A model generated the notes under the pieces. It was not told the origin of the DNA, searched no databases, and saw only the letters and a program-made list of their open reading frames with translations. Shown here in pieces: positions 17,065 to 25,353 of a stretch of 52,957 bases of DNA. The stretch's first letter is position 1, and the number at the start of each line of letters is the position of its first letter. The position numbers and the translations under genes are program-made. Source of the DNA: Gemmatimonadota bacterium. Its GTDB lineage: Bacteria > Gemmatimonadota > Gemmatimonadetes > Gemmatimonadales > GWC2-71-9. Where the stretch lies: positions 1 through 52,957 of the forward strand of contig JAPULZ010000083.1 in assembly GCA_027294455.1 (NCBI GenBank), written 5' to 3'.

Positions 17065-17107
17065 CGCCACAACACGATACGACGCTCGATCTCGGTGCGG
17101 TTCCCTA

Positions 17108-17119
17108 CCTACTAGTAGG
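17108..17119. promoter_or_regulatory. Second putative TetR operator
   Basis: CCTACTAGTAGG is a perfect 12-base palindrome with the same arms as the repeat upstream of tetR. It lies downstream of tetR and just past the 3' end of the small minus-strand ORF, so it is not clearly a promoter site. No target gene beyond tetR is obvious. Confidence 0.45.
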
Positions 17120-17143
17120 GTGCCTTGGTTTTTCTCTCAAACG

Positions 17144-17302
17144 CTACGATTCTGACTCGGTTTCCTCGGTCGCCTTCTTGGCCTTGGCTGCCTTCTGGGC
17201 CTTTTCGAGCCAGCTCTCTTGTTTCCGTTCGGCCGCCCAGTAGTCCGACGCCCCGCCGGATTTTCCCTTGCTCTCGCTGCGTTCTTCCTGTTTGTCTTCC
17301 AT
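17144..17302 (-). CDS. Small charged hypothetical protein (52 aa)
   Basis: A short ORF beginning MEDKQEERSESKGKSGGASD, with YWAAERKQESWLEKAQKA and a Lys/Glu-rich tail. Almost half the residues are K, E, R, S or D, and the central part could form an amphipathic helix. GAGGCGG lies about 10 bases before the ATG. It resembles low-complexity basic/acidic small proteins but no family is recognised. It sits 120 bases beyond the ADOP gene's 3' end on the same strand. The rest of 17065-17423 holds only the palindrome at 17108. Confidence 0.45.
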   Translation of the reverse strand: MEDKQEERSESKGKSGGASDYWAAERKQESWLEKAQKAAKAKKATEETESES

Positions 17303-17423
17303 CTGGCCGCCTCAGGGCTGAGGTAAAGACAGTACCTCCTGTCCGTAGTCTACGGCTTCGCGCCGCTGCGTCCAGTCCCACGGACCGCCAGTCCCGCCCC
17401 CTTTCCGTCATTTAAGAGTACGG

Positions 17424-20147
17424 CTACTCCGATCGCAGGGCGATCATCGGATCGACGGTGGTGGCGCGCCGCGCCGGGACGAGCGTGGCGAGGACGGCGA
17501 CTCCCGCCAGCATGACGGCCACGCTGACAAACGTCACGGCGTCGGTGGCAGCGATGTCGAACAACAAACCCGACATCACGCGCGCCAGCGCGACCGCCCC
17601 CACGATCCCGATGGCCAGCCCGATCAAGACGAGCCGCATGCCCTGCCAGAGGATCATGCCAAGGACGGAGTCGCGGCGTGCGCCCAGGGCCATGCGTACG
17701 CCGATCTCGTGGCTGCGTTGACTCACCGAGAACCCAATCACTGCGGCGACGCCCATCGCCGTGATGATGAGGGCCAGCCCGCCGAACGTGGCCAACAACA
17801 GGGCGGTGAGCCGCGGTGACGCCAACGACTCGCGTCGCACATCTGCCAGGGTCTGGACGTCGATGACGGGGACCTCCTCGGCCACGACGTGAACGGCGTC
17901 GGTCACCGGCCGCACGAGATCCATGGGATTGCCGGTGGTCGCGACGACGATGCGGGCGAACGAGAACGGGATCTGAAGAAAGCTCAGATACACCTCCCCT
18001 TCGATCTCGGCATCGAGCGCCTTCCGCACGTCGCCCACGATGCCCACGATGGTCACCGCTTGCTCGCCGAAGAAGCTCGGGACGAGCAACAGCTGCCCAA
18101 TGGGGTCTTCGTCGGCAAAGTGGTTGCGTGCCAGGGTCTGGTTCACGACGGCCACGAGTGGCCGCTCGACCCGGTCGCCGCGCTCGAAGGTACGGCCGCG
18201 GATGACGGGATGGTTGATCGTGGCGAAGTATTCCGACGTAACGAATCGCATGTCGGCGGTGGGTTGCTGGCGGCCCTCGGCAGTTCTGCGCCCGACCACG
18301 TCGAACGTCCGATTGACGGGTGCTGCGCCCAGAGGGAAGGTCGAGCTCAAGGCCGCCGTGGACACGCCAGGCAGGGCGCGCACCCGCTCGAGGATGCCGT
18401 CCTTGTACGTGAGGTGGCGCGACGGATCGAAATTGAACGGCACGGCCAAGGTCATGGTGAGCACGTTGTGGGCCTCGAACCCGGCGTCCACGTGCTGCAG
18501 CCGCCACAGGCTTCGGACGACGAGCCCCGCGCCAATCAACACCATGAAGGAGACGGCGAGTTGCGATACGACCAAAGCGCCGCGCAACCGCAGGCGACCG
18601 GCATTGGCAGTTGCCCGGCTACCGTCCTTCAATGCCTCACCGAGGTCGTGTCGTGCCGGCAGCGCCGGGAGCAGTCCGAACAAGAGACCCGTCCCGACGG
18701 AAATGACCAGCGTGAAGAGCAGCACGGAGCCATCGATGTCGATCTCGCGTGCTCTGGTGGTGAACCGCTCCGTGAACGTGATCAACAGGTCCAACCCGCC
18801 GATCGCGAACGCCAATCCCAGCGCGCCGCCTGCCACGGTGAGCAACGTGCTCTCCGTCACCAGCTGCCGTGCAAGGCGCCCACGGCCCGCGCCGAGGGCC
18901 GACCGGAGCGCCATCTCCCGCTCGCGACGGAACAAATGTGACAGCATCAGGTTGGCCACGTTGGCGCAGGCGATGAGCAACAGCAGTCCCACGGTCCCCA
19001 TCAGGATGAATAGCGTGGGACGGGCGGCACTGGTCAGTTGGTCTTTGAGGGGCCGCGTGTTGACCGCGTGCCCGGTGAAGTTCGTATAGTGCTCCGGGTG
19101 GCTATCGTGGATGTTTTGGGACAAGCGGCCGAGCTCGGCGTCGACCTGCGCCGCATCCACACCGGGGCGCACCCGTCCGAAGGCCAGGATCCCCCTCGCA
19201 CTCCGATTGTCGGCCCAGGAATCGGCCGAGCGAAACGGGCACGCCACCGTGGGCATGTAGACCTCGTTCTCCCTGGGGTAGTGGGGCACCGGCGGCAACA
19301 CACCGACGATTGTGTGAATGTGGTCGTTCATCTCGACGGTCTGGCCCACGACGCTCGAGTCCCCGCCGAAGCTGCTCTGCCAATAGCGGTGACTGAGCAC
19401 CAGCACCGGCTCGGCTCCGTGCAGGTCGTCCTCCGGTACGAACGCCCGTCCGAGCAGCGGCCGGAGCCCCAGGGTTTGAAAGAAATTCCACGATACCACG
19501 CCGGAGCGTACCCGCTCCGGCTCACCACGTCCGAGGAGATTGAAGTTCAAGGAGTGGTACTCGACGACCTGCTCGAGTGTCTCGGATTGCTCGCGGTAGT
19601 CGAGGATCTCCAGCGGCGAAAACGTCGTGTTGCCGTTGGGGAGCCCCTGTTGATGCAACTGCACCAGCCGACTCCCATCGGTGTATGGAAGCGGCTGGAA
19701 GATGACGGCGTCGACGACGCTGAAGATGGCCGTGTTGGCTCCGATACCCAGCGCCATGGTGATGACGGCTGCGGCAGTGAACCCCGGGTTTCTGACGAGC
19801 GTGCGCACAGCGTACCGAAGGTCTTGCATGAGCGATGCTCCAATTTCGTTCGATCCTGGCCCTCGTGAGCCGTGTTGTTGTCGTTTGCGGCTGGGGTCCT
19901 GGAAGTTGAGCCGATGTTCGCGGAGCGCCGTGCGCAGCGTGTCGAGCACCGAGCGCGTCATCAGGCCGAGCACGCCCCGCGCTCCCTTCAGCTCGTACGT
20001 CGATTGGGTGAGCATGGACGATGCGCGTGCGATCTCGACGGCGTACTGCCGATAGAACCGCCGTGGGTAGAGCCTTTGCAGCAGGCCGAGGGTCCGATCG
20101 GCCAACCGCACGATTACCGGTCGCGTCGTGCTGATAGTGGTGGACAT
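17424..20147 (-). CDS. ADOP-type MacB/FtsX-like ABC permease
   Basis: 907 residues with the layout of acidobacterial duplicated orphan permeases: an N-terminal cytoplasmic part, then two MacB periplasmic core plus FtsX units. The first unit starts at LRYAVRTLVRNPGFTAAAVI and reaches FRREREMALRSALGAGRGRL; the second ends with SQRSHEIGVRMALGARRDSV and ATLVPARRATTVDPMIALRSE. About eight membrane segments are visible. No ATPase gene is adjacent, as usual for this family. It follows the PadR gene by 7 bases. The substrate is unknown; homologues export peptides, lipoproteins or drugs, or act mechanically. Confidence 0.9.
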   Translation of the reverse strand: MSTTISTTRPVIVRLADRTLGLLQRLYPRRFYRQYAVEIARASSMLTQSTYELKGARGVLGLMTRSVLDTLRTALREHRLNFQDPSRKRQQHGSRGPGSNEIGASLMQDLRYAVRTLVRNPGFTAAAVITMALGIGANTAIFSVVDAVIFQPLPYTDGSRLVQLHQQGLPNGNTTFSPLEILDYREQSETLEQVVEYHSLNFNLLGRGEPERVRSGVVSWNFFQTLGLRPLLGRAFVPEDDLHGAEPVLVLSHRYWQSSFGGDSSVVGQTVEMNDHIHTIVGVLPPVPHYPRENEVYMPTVACPFRSADSWADNRSARGILAFGRVRPGVDAAQVDAELGRLSQNIHDSHPEHYTNFTGHAVNTRPLKDQLTSAARPTLFILMGTVGLLLLIACANVANLMLSHLFRREREMALRSALGAGRGRLARQLVTESTLLTVAGGALGLAFAIGGLDLLITFTERFTTRAREIDIDGSVLLFTLVISVGTGLLFGLLPALPARHDLGEALKDGSRATANAGRLRLRGALVVSQLAVSFMVLIGAGLVVRSLWRLQHVDAGFEAHNVLTMTLAVPFNFDPSRHLTYKDGILERVRALPGVSTAALSSTFPLGAAPVNRTFDVVGRRTAEGRQQPTADMRFVTSEYFATINHPVIRGRTFERGDRVERPLVAVVNQTLARNHFADEDPIGQLLLVPSFFGEQAVTIVGIVGDVRKALDAEIEGEVYLSFLQIPFSFARIVVATTGNPMDLVRPVTDAVHVVAEEVPVIDVQTLADVRRESLASPRLTALLLATFGGLALIITAMGVAAVIGFSVSQRSHEIGVRMALGARRDSVLGMILWQGMRLVLIGLAIGIVGAVALARVMSGLLFDIAATDAVTFVSVAVMLAGVAVLATLVPARRATTVDPMIALRSE

Positions 20148-20154
20148 GGTGTGC

Positions 20155-20508
20155 CTACGCGGTCGTGAGGCGCTTGTCCCGCGCGACCCGGATCAGGGTG
20201 GCCATACGATCGGCCTCGGCGGCGGCGAGCTCGCGCCCGGTTTTCGTGATGCGGTAGTAGCGGCGGCGTTCGTCGCCTGAGTCCGAGGAGGTGCCGTCGC
20301 ACTCCTCGATGAGCGACGATGCGAGCATGCGTTTGATGGTGCTGTAGAGCGACCCCGGCAGCAGCTCCACTTTGCCGTCGGTGCGTCGCTTCACCTCCTG
20401 CATGATGGCGTATCCGTGGCGCTCCTGATCGGCCACGGCCAGCAGGATGTAGAACACCGGTGGGCTCAGTGGAAGCTGTTCGTCACGTCGTCGTATCTTG
20501 GGAGCCAT
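20155..20508 (-). CDS. PadR family transcriptional regulator
   Basis: 117 residues with a winged-helix PadR domain: PLSPPVFYILLAVADQERHG, YAIMQEVKRRTDGKVELLPG, SLYSTIKRMLASSLIEE and RRRYYRITKTGRELAAAEAD. It precedes the ADOP permease gene in the same direction with 7 bases between, the standard PadR-ADOP pair in Acidobacteria and Gemmatimonadota. It most likely represses its own operon through the palindromic promoter at 20551-20579. Confidence 0.9.
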   Translation of the reverse strand: MAPKIRRRDEQLPLSPPVFYILLAVADQERHGYAIMQEVKRRTDGKVELLPGSLYSTIKRMLASSLIEECDGTSSDSGDERRRYYRITKTGRELAAAEADRMATLIRVARDKRLTTA

Positions 20509-20550
20509 TGCGCGTCCTCATGAAGTGGAGGGGGTGGTGTCATGGGGACC

Positions 20551-20579
20551 ATTATAATGTCATACATGATATCACGCAA
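20551..20579 (-). promoter_or_regulatory. padR-ADOP promoter with palindromic operator
   Basis: On the minus strand TTGCGT (20574-20579), a 17-base spacer and TATAAT (20551-20556) form a good sigma-70 promoter about 40 bases before the padR ATG. The 10-base palindrome CATTATAATG covers the -10 box, and the spacer holds ATCATGTATGAC with TCAT/ATGA arms, typical of PadR-binding AT-rich dyads. It is AT-rich in an otherwise high-GC region. Confidence 0.6.
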
Positions 20580-20625
20580 CCCCGACCTCCCGCGGCGCCG
20601 CGGGCCGGAATGGCGGGACCTGCGG

Positions 20626-21276
20626 CTAGCGGCGCAACAGGGTCAGGACCCGGACGCCCTCGGCGATGAAGTCCTGGATGGCCTCCGGACCCACCCGCTT
20701 CGCCGCCCGGTAGTGGATGAGTTGCCGCCCCTGGGCCTCGGTGCTCAACGTGCGATCGGTCTCGTAGAACGACAGCGCCTCGCTGCTGAACGTGTTGCGC
20801 ACCGCGTCCTCGTCTTTGCCTCGTAGCAGGTACCGCTTTGAGAATTCTTCATGGGTGGCAAAGTCGATGTCTTGATATCCAAACAGCTGTCCGAGCTTGT
20901 GAAACACGCTTTCCGGCCTCAGCGCGAACTGAGGGAACTCGAGTCCGTCGGATTCGAAGAGCATGACAGTTTGTCGCCAGGTGCTGGAGTTCTTGCCGCC
21001 ACCGGTAGTGTAGCGATAGTCGAAGGCGGACACGTCGAGATCGCCGGCCCGGCCGCCAAAGACGTTGCGGATCCTCTTCGAGTGCCCCCGCGAGAACAGG
21101 GCGAAGTGCTCGAGCGTGCGCAGTAGGTGGGGACTGGCCTCTTTCGAGAACGTGAAATTCATTCTGGCCGCGGCAGCCGCCATATCTTCGGTGCGTTTCT
21201 TGTCCCGCTTGATCGCAATGACGATGATCACGCCGATGAGCGAGAGAATCCCGACGATGATGGGGATGATCATCAC
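20626..21276 (-). CDS. Hypothetical membrane-anchored protein
   Basis: 216 residues: one N-terminal membrane segment (MMIIPIIVGILSLIGVIIVIA) and a soluble part of about 190 residues. FSRGHSKRIRNVFGG, DVSAFDYRYTTGGGK and TVMLFESDGLEFPQFALRPE are seen; the arrangement resembles small anchored proteins related to DUF3137 but I am not sure. It overlaps the end of egtB by 4 bases and could be co-translated with it. Confidence 0.6.
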   Translation of the reverse strand: MMIIPIIVGILSLIGVIIVIAIKRDKKRTEDMAAAAARMNFTFSKEASPHLLRTLEHFALFSRGHSKRIRNVFGGRAGDLDVSAFDYRYTTGGGKNSSTWRQTVMLFESDGLEFPQFALRPESVFHKLGQLFGYQDIDFATHEEFSKRYLLRGKDEDAVRNTFSSEALSFYETDRTLSTEAQGRQLIHYRAAKRVGPEAIQDFIAEGVRVLTLLRR

Positions 21277-22574
21277 TGCACGTCACGAGCGACCCGAAGG
21301 CCGCTGAACTGCCACCGGGCGGCCGGGGGGAAGAAGTTGCGGTAGGTGGCGCGGATATGCGATTGCGGGGTCGCGCAAGAGCCGCCGCGCAGCACCATCT
21401 GGCTCGACATGAACTTGCTGTTGTACTCGCCCAACGGCCCGGGCGGTGGTCGATAGCCGGCATACTGGGTGTAAGGGCTTTGGGTCCACTCCCACACGTC
21501 GCCGAAAAGTTGTGCCATGGCCTGCGGGGCTTGCCAAGGAGCTGTTGGGTGCAGCAGGCCGCTTTCGACGAAGTTCCCGTGGGCATCCAACTCCGCCGCG
21601 GCGGTTTCCCATTCGGCTTCGGTGGGCAACCGCGCGCCCGCCCAGCGGGCGTAGGCGTCGGCCTCGTAGAAGCTCACGTGCGTGACCGGGTCTTCCTGAC
21701 GGATCGGCTGCAACCCGGCCAGGGTGAACGCAAACCACTCTCCGTTTTGCTCTTCCCAATAAAGCGGCGTGCGCCAACCCTGCGCCCGCACCGTCGCCCA
21801 GCCGTCGGACAGCCACAGCGTCGCGGTCTCGTAACCCCCGTCGGTCATGAACTCCAAAAATTCCCCGTTCGTTACCGGGCGCGACGCAAGCTCGTAAGCC
21901 TCCAGGAATTGCCGGTGGCGCGGCCCCTCGTTGTCATAGGCAAACCGGCTGCCCTCGTGGCCGATCCAGCGCACGCCCTCCTCGAACGCGACCCACTCGA
22001 CCGGCGCCGCTGTTGGTTCGCCGGCGGGAACCCGGCCGTGATACGCCGGCCGCAACGGATTGCGTGACAAGAGGTGTTTGACGTCGGTGAGGAGAAGCTC
22101 TTGGTGCTGTTGTTCGTGATGCAATCCGACCTCGATGACGCTACAAAGGTCCTCCGAGAGCTCTCCGCCTGCGCCGAGCAGCGCGTGCATTTGGCCGTCG
22201 ACATGCGCGCGGAAGTTCTTGATCTCTTCCAGTCCCGGCCGCGTGATCAGCCCCCGCTCGGGGCGGTAGTGTTGTCTGCCGATGGTGTTGTAGTACGAAT
22301 TGAACAACACACGAAAATCGTCATTGAAATGCCGGTATCCCTCAATCGCCTGCTCGAGCACCAGCGTCTCGAAGAACCACGTGGTGTGCGCCAGATGCCA
22401 CTTGGCCGGACTCGCGTCCGGCATGGACTGGGCTGTCGCGTCTTCCGGCGACAGCGGAGCGCAGAGTGCCTCGGTGGCCTCCCGCACGGCACGGTACCCT
22501 GCTGCCAGCTCCGCGATGCGGTCGCTCGATGGAAACGGTGTGATTTGGGTAGGCGATGCGGTCTTGGGGTTCAT
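21273..22574 (-). CDS. egtB: EgtB-type ergothioneine biosynthesis sulfoxide synthase
   Basis: 433 residues. The N-terminal DinB-like part has WHLAHTTWFFETLVL (H60, H63) and LHHEQQHQELLLTDVKHL (H153, H157), giving the three-histidine iron site of EgtB. The C-terminal formylglycine-generating-enzyme-like part has PVTNGEFLEFM, ARLPTEAEWE, GDVWEWTQSPY and LRGGSCATP, and ends in RATYRNFFPPAARWQFSGLR. EgtB uses O2 to join hercynine to gamma-glutamylcysteine or cysteine. No egtD (histidine methyltransferase) is next to it, although the SAM methyltransferase at 14354 does not look like one. It lies 18 bases after fdhA. Confidence 0.85.
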   Translation of the reverse strand: MNPKTASPTQITPFPSSDRIAELAAGYRAVREATEALCAPLSPEDATAQSMPDASPAKWHLAHTTWFFETLVLEQAIEGYRHFNDDFRVLFNSYYNTIGRQHYRPERGLITRPGLEEIKNFRAHVDGQMHALLGAGGELSEDLCSVIEVGLHHEQQHQELLLTDVKHLLSRNPLRPAYHGRVPAGEPTAAPVEWVAFEEGVRWIGHEGSRFAYDNEGPRHRQFLEAYELASRPVTNGEFLEFMTDGGYETATLWLSDGWATVRAQGWRTPLYWEEQNGEWFAFTLAGLQPIRQEDPVTHVSFYEADAYARWAGARLPTEAEWETAAAELDAHGNFVESGLLHPTAPWQAPQAMAQLFGDVWEWTQSPYTQYAGYRPPPGPLGEYNSKFMSSQMVLRGGSCATPQSHIRATYRNFFPPAARWQFSGLRVARDVQ

Positions 22575-22592
22575 GGTCGCCGCGCGTCGAAT

Positions 22593-25337
22593 CTATCCCA
22601 CTTTTTTCGGTGTAATCACCGTCTCACACGGCTCCACCTTCACCACACACACCTTTAGTTCGGCGGTGTCGGTGATCGGGTCGTAGCCGGATCCGGTGAG
22701 TCTATTCACCGGCACGTCGGCGAAGCTGAAACTGGTGAACACCGTTCCCCGCGGCGAGCGGCTCGTCGCTTGCACCTTGATGTCCACCGTCCCGCGGGGG
22801 CTCGTCATCTTGCACCATCCCCCGTCCCGCAATCCCCAGGCCGTTACATCGTCGGGATGCACTTCGAGGCTTTCCTCGGAAAGCAGGTAGTCGATGCCCG
22901 CGGCCCGGCCGGTTTGCGTCCTGGTGTGGTAGGATGCCAATCGGCGGCCCGTGGTGAGCCAGATCGGATATTCCTCACAGATCGTCTCGGCGGGATCGCG
23001 ATAGCTCGGCGTCTTGAAGATGCCACGCCCGTTGGGGAACGTCCCTTCATGCAGGCGCGGCGTGCCCGGATGTCCCTTTTCGGGTACCGGCCACTGGTAT
23101 GCTCCGTCGTCGATCCGATCCCAGTCCAGGCCGTGGTAAATCGTCGAGAGCTCGCAAAGTTCGTTGAAGACTTCCTTGGCGGACTCGTACTCGAAGCCCT
23201 GGATTCCGACGCGTTTGGCGATTTCCGAAATGATCCACCAGTCAGGCTTGGACTGGCCGGCCGGGGGCACGGCGGCCCGCAACCGCTGCACGCGTCTCTC
23301 CGTGTTGCTGCACACGCCATCGGCCTCTCCCCAAGCAGCCGCGGGCAGGACCACATCCGCCAGCTGGGCGGTGTCGGTCATGAAGATGTCGATGACCACC
23401 AGGTGATCGAGGCTGGTCAACGCGTGTTCGCAGTGCGCGCGATCCGGATCGGACAGGAGCGTGTTCTCGCCGTTGATCATCATGGCCCGGATGCGGTCTC
23501 CCGCGAGGTTGAGCGCGGTGACCTTGGTCATGCCGTTCTCGAGGTCGACCTCCCGGCCCCAGGCCTCTTTGAACTTGGCTTGGTTGGCTGGATCGACGAC
23601 CGGCTGAAACCCCGGATAATTGTTGGGCAATGCCCCGGAATCGCCCGCGCCCTGAATGTTGTTCTGGCCACGCATTGGGTTGATGCCGGTGCCTTCGCGG
23701 CCCACGTTGCCGGTCATGAGCATGAGATTGCACAGGCTCTGCACGTTGTCCACGCCGCAAATGTGCTCGGTGATGCCCAGCGTGTAATAGATCGCGCCCC
23801 TGTCGGCGAGGCCGTAGATGCGTCCGGCGCGCTCGATGTCGGCGGCGGGCACGCCGGTGATGGTCTCCGCCCACGCAGGTGGAAAGTTCTTGATGTGCTC
23901 CAGGAACGGCTCGCTCTCCCGGGTGCGTTGCGCCATGAACTGCTCGTCCATGAGGCCGTCCCGCGCGATGACGTGGGCCATGGCCAGCAGCAACGCCACG
24001 TCGGAACCGACGCGGATGGGTAGGTACAAGTCGGCCATGTCGGCCAGGCCGATGCGCCGGGGATCGGCGACGATCATCTGCGCACCCCGGGCCAGCGCCC
24101 GCTTGAGCCGCGTAGCCGCCACCGGGTGGCACTCCGTCATGTTGGTGCCGATGCAGAAGATCACATCGGGTTTTTCCATGTCGGCGAGAGGATTCGACAT
24201 GGCCCCGCGTCCGATGGTGGCTGCCAGACCGGCAACCGTGGGGGAGTGTCAAGCACGGCTGCAGTTGTCAATCTGATTGGTGCCGAACCCCGCGCGTATG
24301 AATTTCTGCATGGTGTACGCGGCCTCGGTAGGTGCGCGTCCCGATGCGATGCCGTAGATGCTGTGGCGGCCGTGCTCGGCGGCGGCCTTGGTGAATCCAG
24401 CGGCGGCCTTGTCGAGGCCCTCTTCCCAGGTGGCCTCCCGCAGCCGGCCCTCGTCGTCGCGGACGTACGGCGTCATCAGCCGCTCGTGGTGTTGCACGAA
24501 GTCGGTGGCGAATTGTCCCTTGACGCAAAGCGCCCCCTCGTTGGCCGGGCCGTCCATGGCGGGCTGGGTGCCCACGATCTTGTCGCCCTTGGTCATCAGG
24601 TCGATGGAGCACCCCACTCCGCAGTAGGGGCAGATGGTGCGGGTCTTCTCGATGGGCCCTGCGAGATCCGCGTACCGCATCGCCTTGCGATCGCCCAACG
24701 CTCCCGTGGGGCAGGTTTGCACGCACTGGCCGCAGAAGGTACAGGCGGAATCCTTCAGCAAGCCGCTGAACTCCGTCGTGATCTGCGTGTGGAATCCCCG
24801 GTTCTTGATGCTGATGGCGTAGTCGCCCTCCTGCTCCGCGCAGACGCGCACGCAGCGATAACAGGAGATACACAGATCGTAGTCCCGCATGATGAAAGGG
24901 TTGTCGTCGTCGTCGCGGCTCTTGCCGGATTGCATGCCGGCGAACCGGCCCGTGCGCGCATCGTACTTGTCGAGCAAGTCCGTCAATTCCTGGGACGCGT
25001 ATCCTCGCAGCGGATCGACGTCGAGCTCGCGATTCTCCGACGCGACCATCTCCAGGAGCACCTTGCGGTAGCCCTCGACGGCAGCGGTCTTCGTGCGCAC
25101 GACCATCCCCGGCGTCGCTTGCGTGGTACACGACGCCACGGGGTTGCGGGCGCCCTCGAGTTCTACCACGCAGAGCCGGCACCCCCCAAACGGCTCGAGG
25201 CGCGGGTCGTAGCAGAGTGTCGGGATCTCTCTGCGGTACCGCTCGGCCACCTCGTATATGGTTTCGCCGGGGGTGAAGGTGACCTCCTCCCCATCGAGCG
25301 TCATGGTCTGGGGTTCAACCTTGGTTTGCATGATCAT
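22593..25337 (-). CDS. fdhA: Selenocysteine-containing NAD-type formate dehydrogenase alpha subunit
   Basis: 914 residues, read through an in-frame UGA at 24249-24251. Without readthrough it looks like two ORFs, 24249-25337 and 22593-24200, in the same frame. The N-terminus has a [2Fe-2S] domain (C42, C53, C56, C70), two [4Fe-4S] clusters (CISCYRCVRVC and CTFCGQCVQTC), and the molybdopterin-enzyme cluster CPYCGVGC. Around the UGA the protein reads NQIDNCSRA-U-HSPTVAGLAA, matching the formate dehydrogenase active site where residue 363 is Sec (or Cys) followed by His. GAGGA precedes ATG 25337. It oxidises formate to CO2 with molybdenum or tungsten; electrons pass to FdhB and NAD. Confidence 0.92.
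24219..24251 (-). promoter_or_regulatory. UGA(Sec) codon with bacterial SECIS-like hairpin
   Basis: On the minus strand the UGA at 24251-24249 is followed after 11 bases by GGUUGCCGGUCUGGCAGCC (24237-24219). This folds as a 7-pair stem (one G-U) closed by the loop GGUCU. As I recall it, the E. coli fdhF element has the same 11-base spacing and the same GGUUGC-x-GGUCU core. This would be read by SelB and tRNA-Sec, which are not in the window. Confidence 0.85.
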
Positions 25338-25353
25338 GTATCAGATCCTCACT

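Noticed and set aside
17350..18507. 385-codon minus-strand open frame overlapping the ADOP gene in another frame
   Set aside because: The ADOP frame has full motif support; the other frame is Arg/Gly/His-rich and has none.
24200..24252. Frameshift or pseudogene in fdhA
   Set aside because: Both halves are in the same frame and the stop is UGA exactly at the Sec position with a SECIS-like hairpin, so readthrough is the better explanation.
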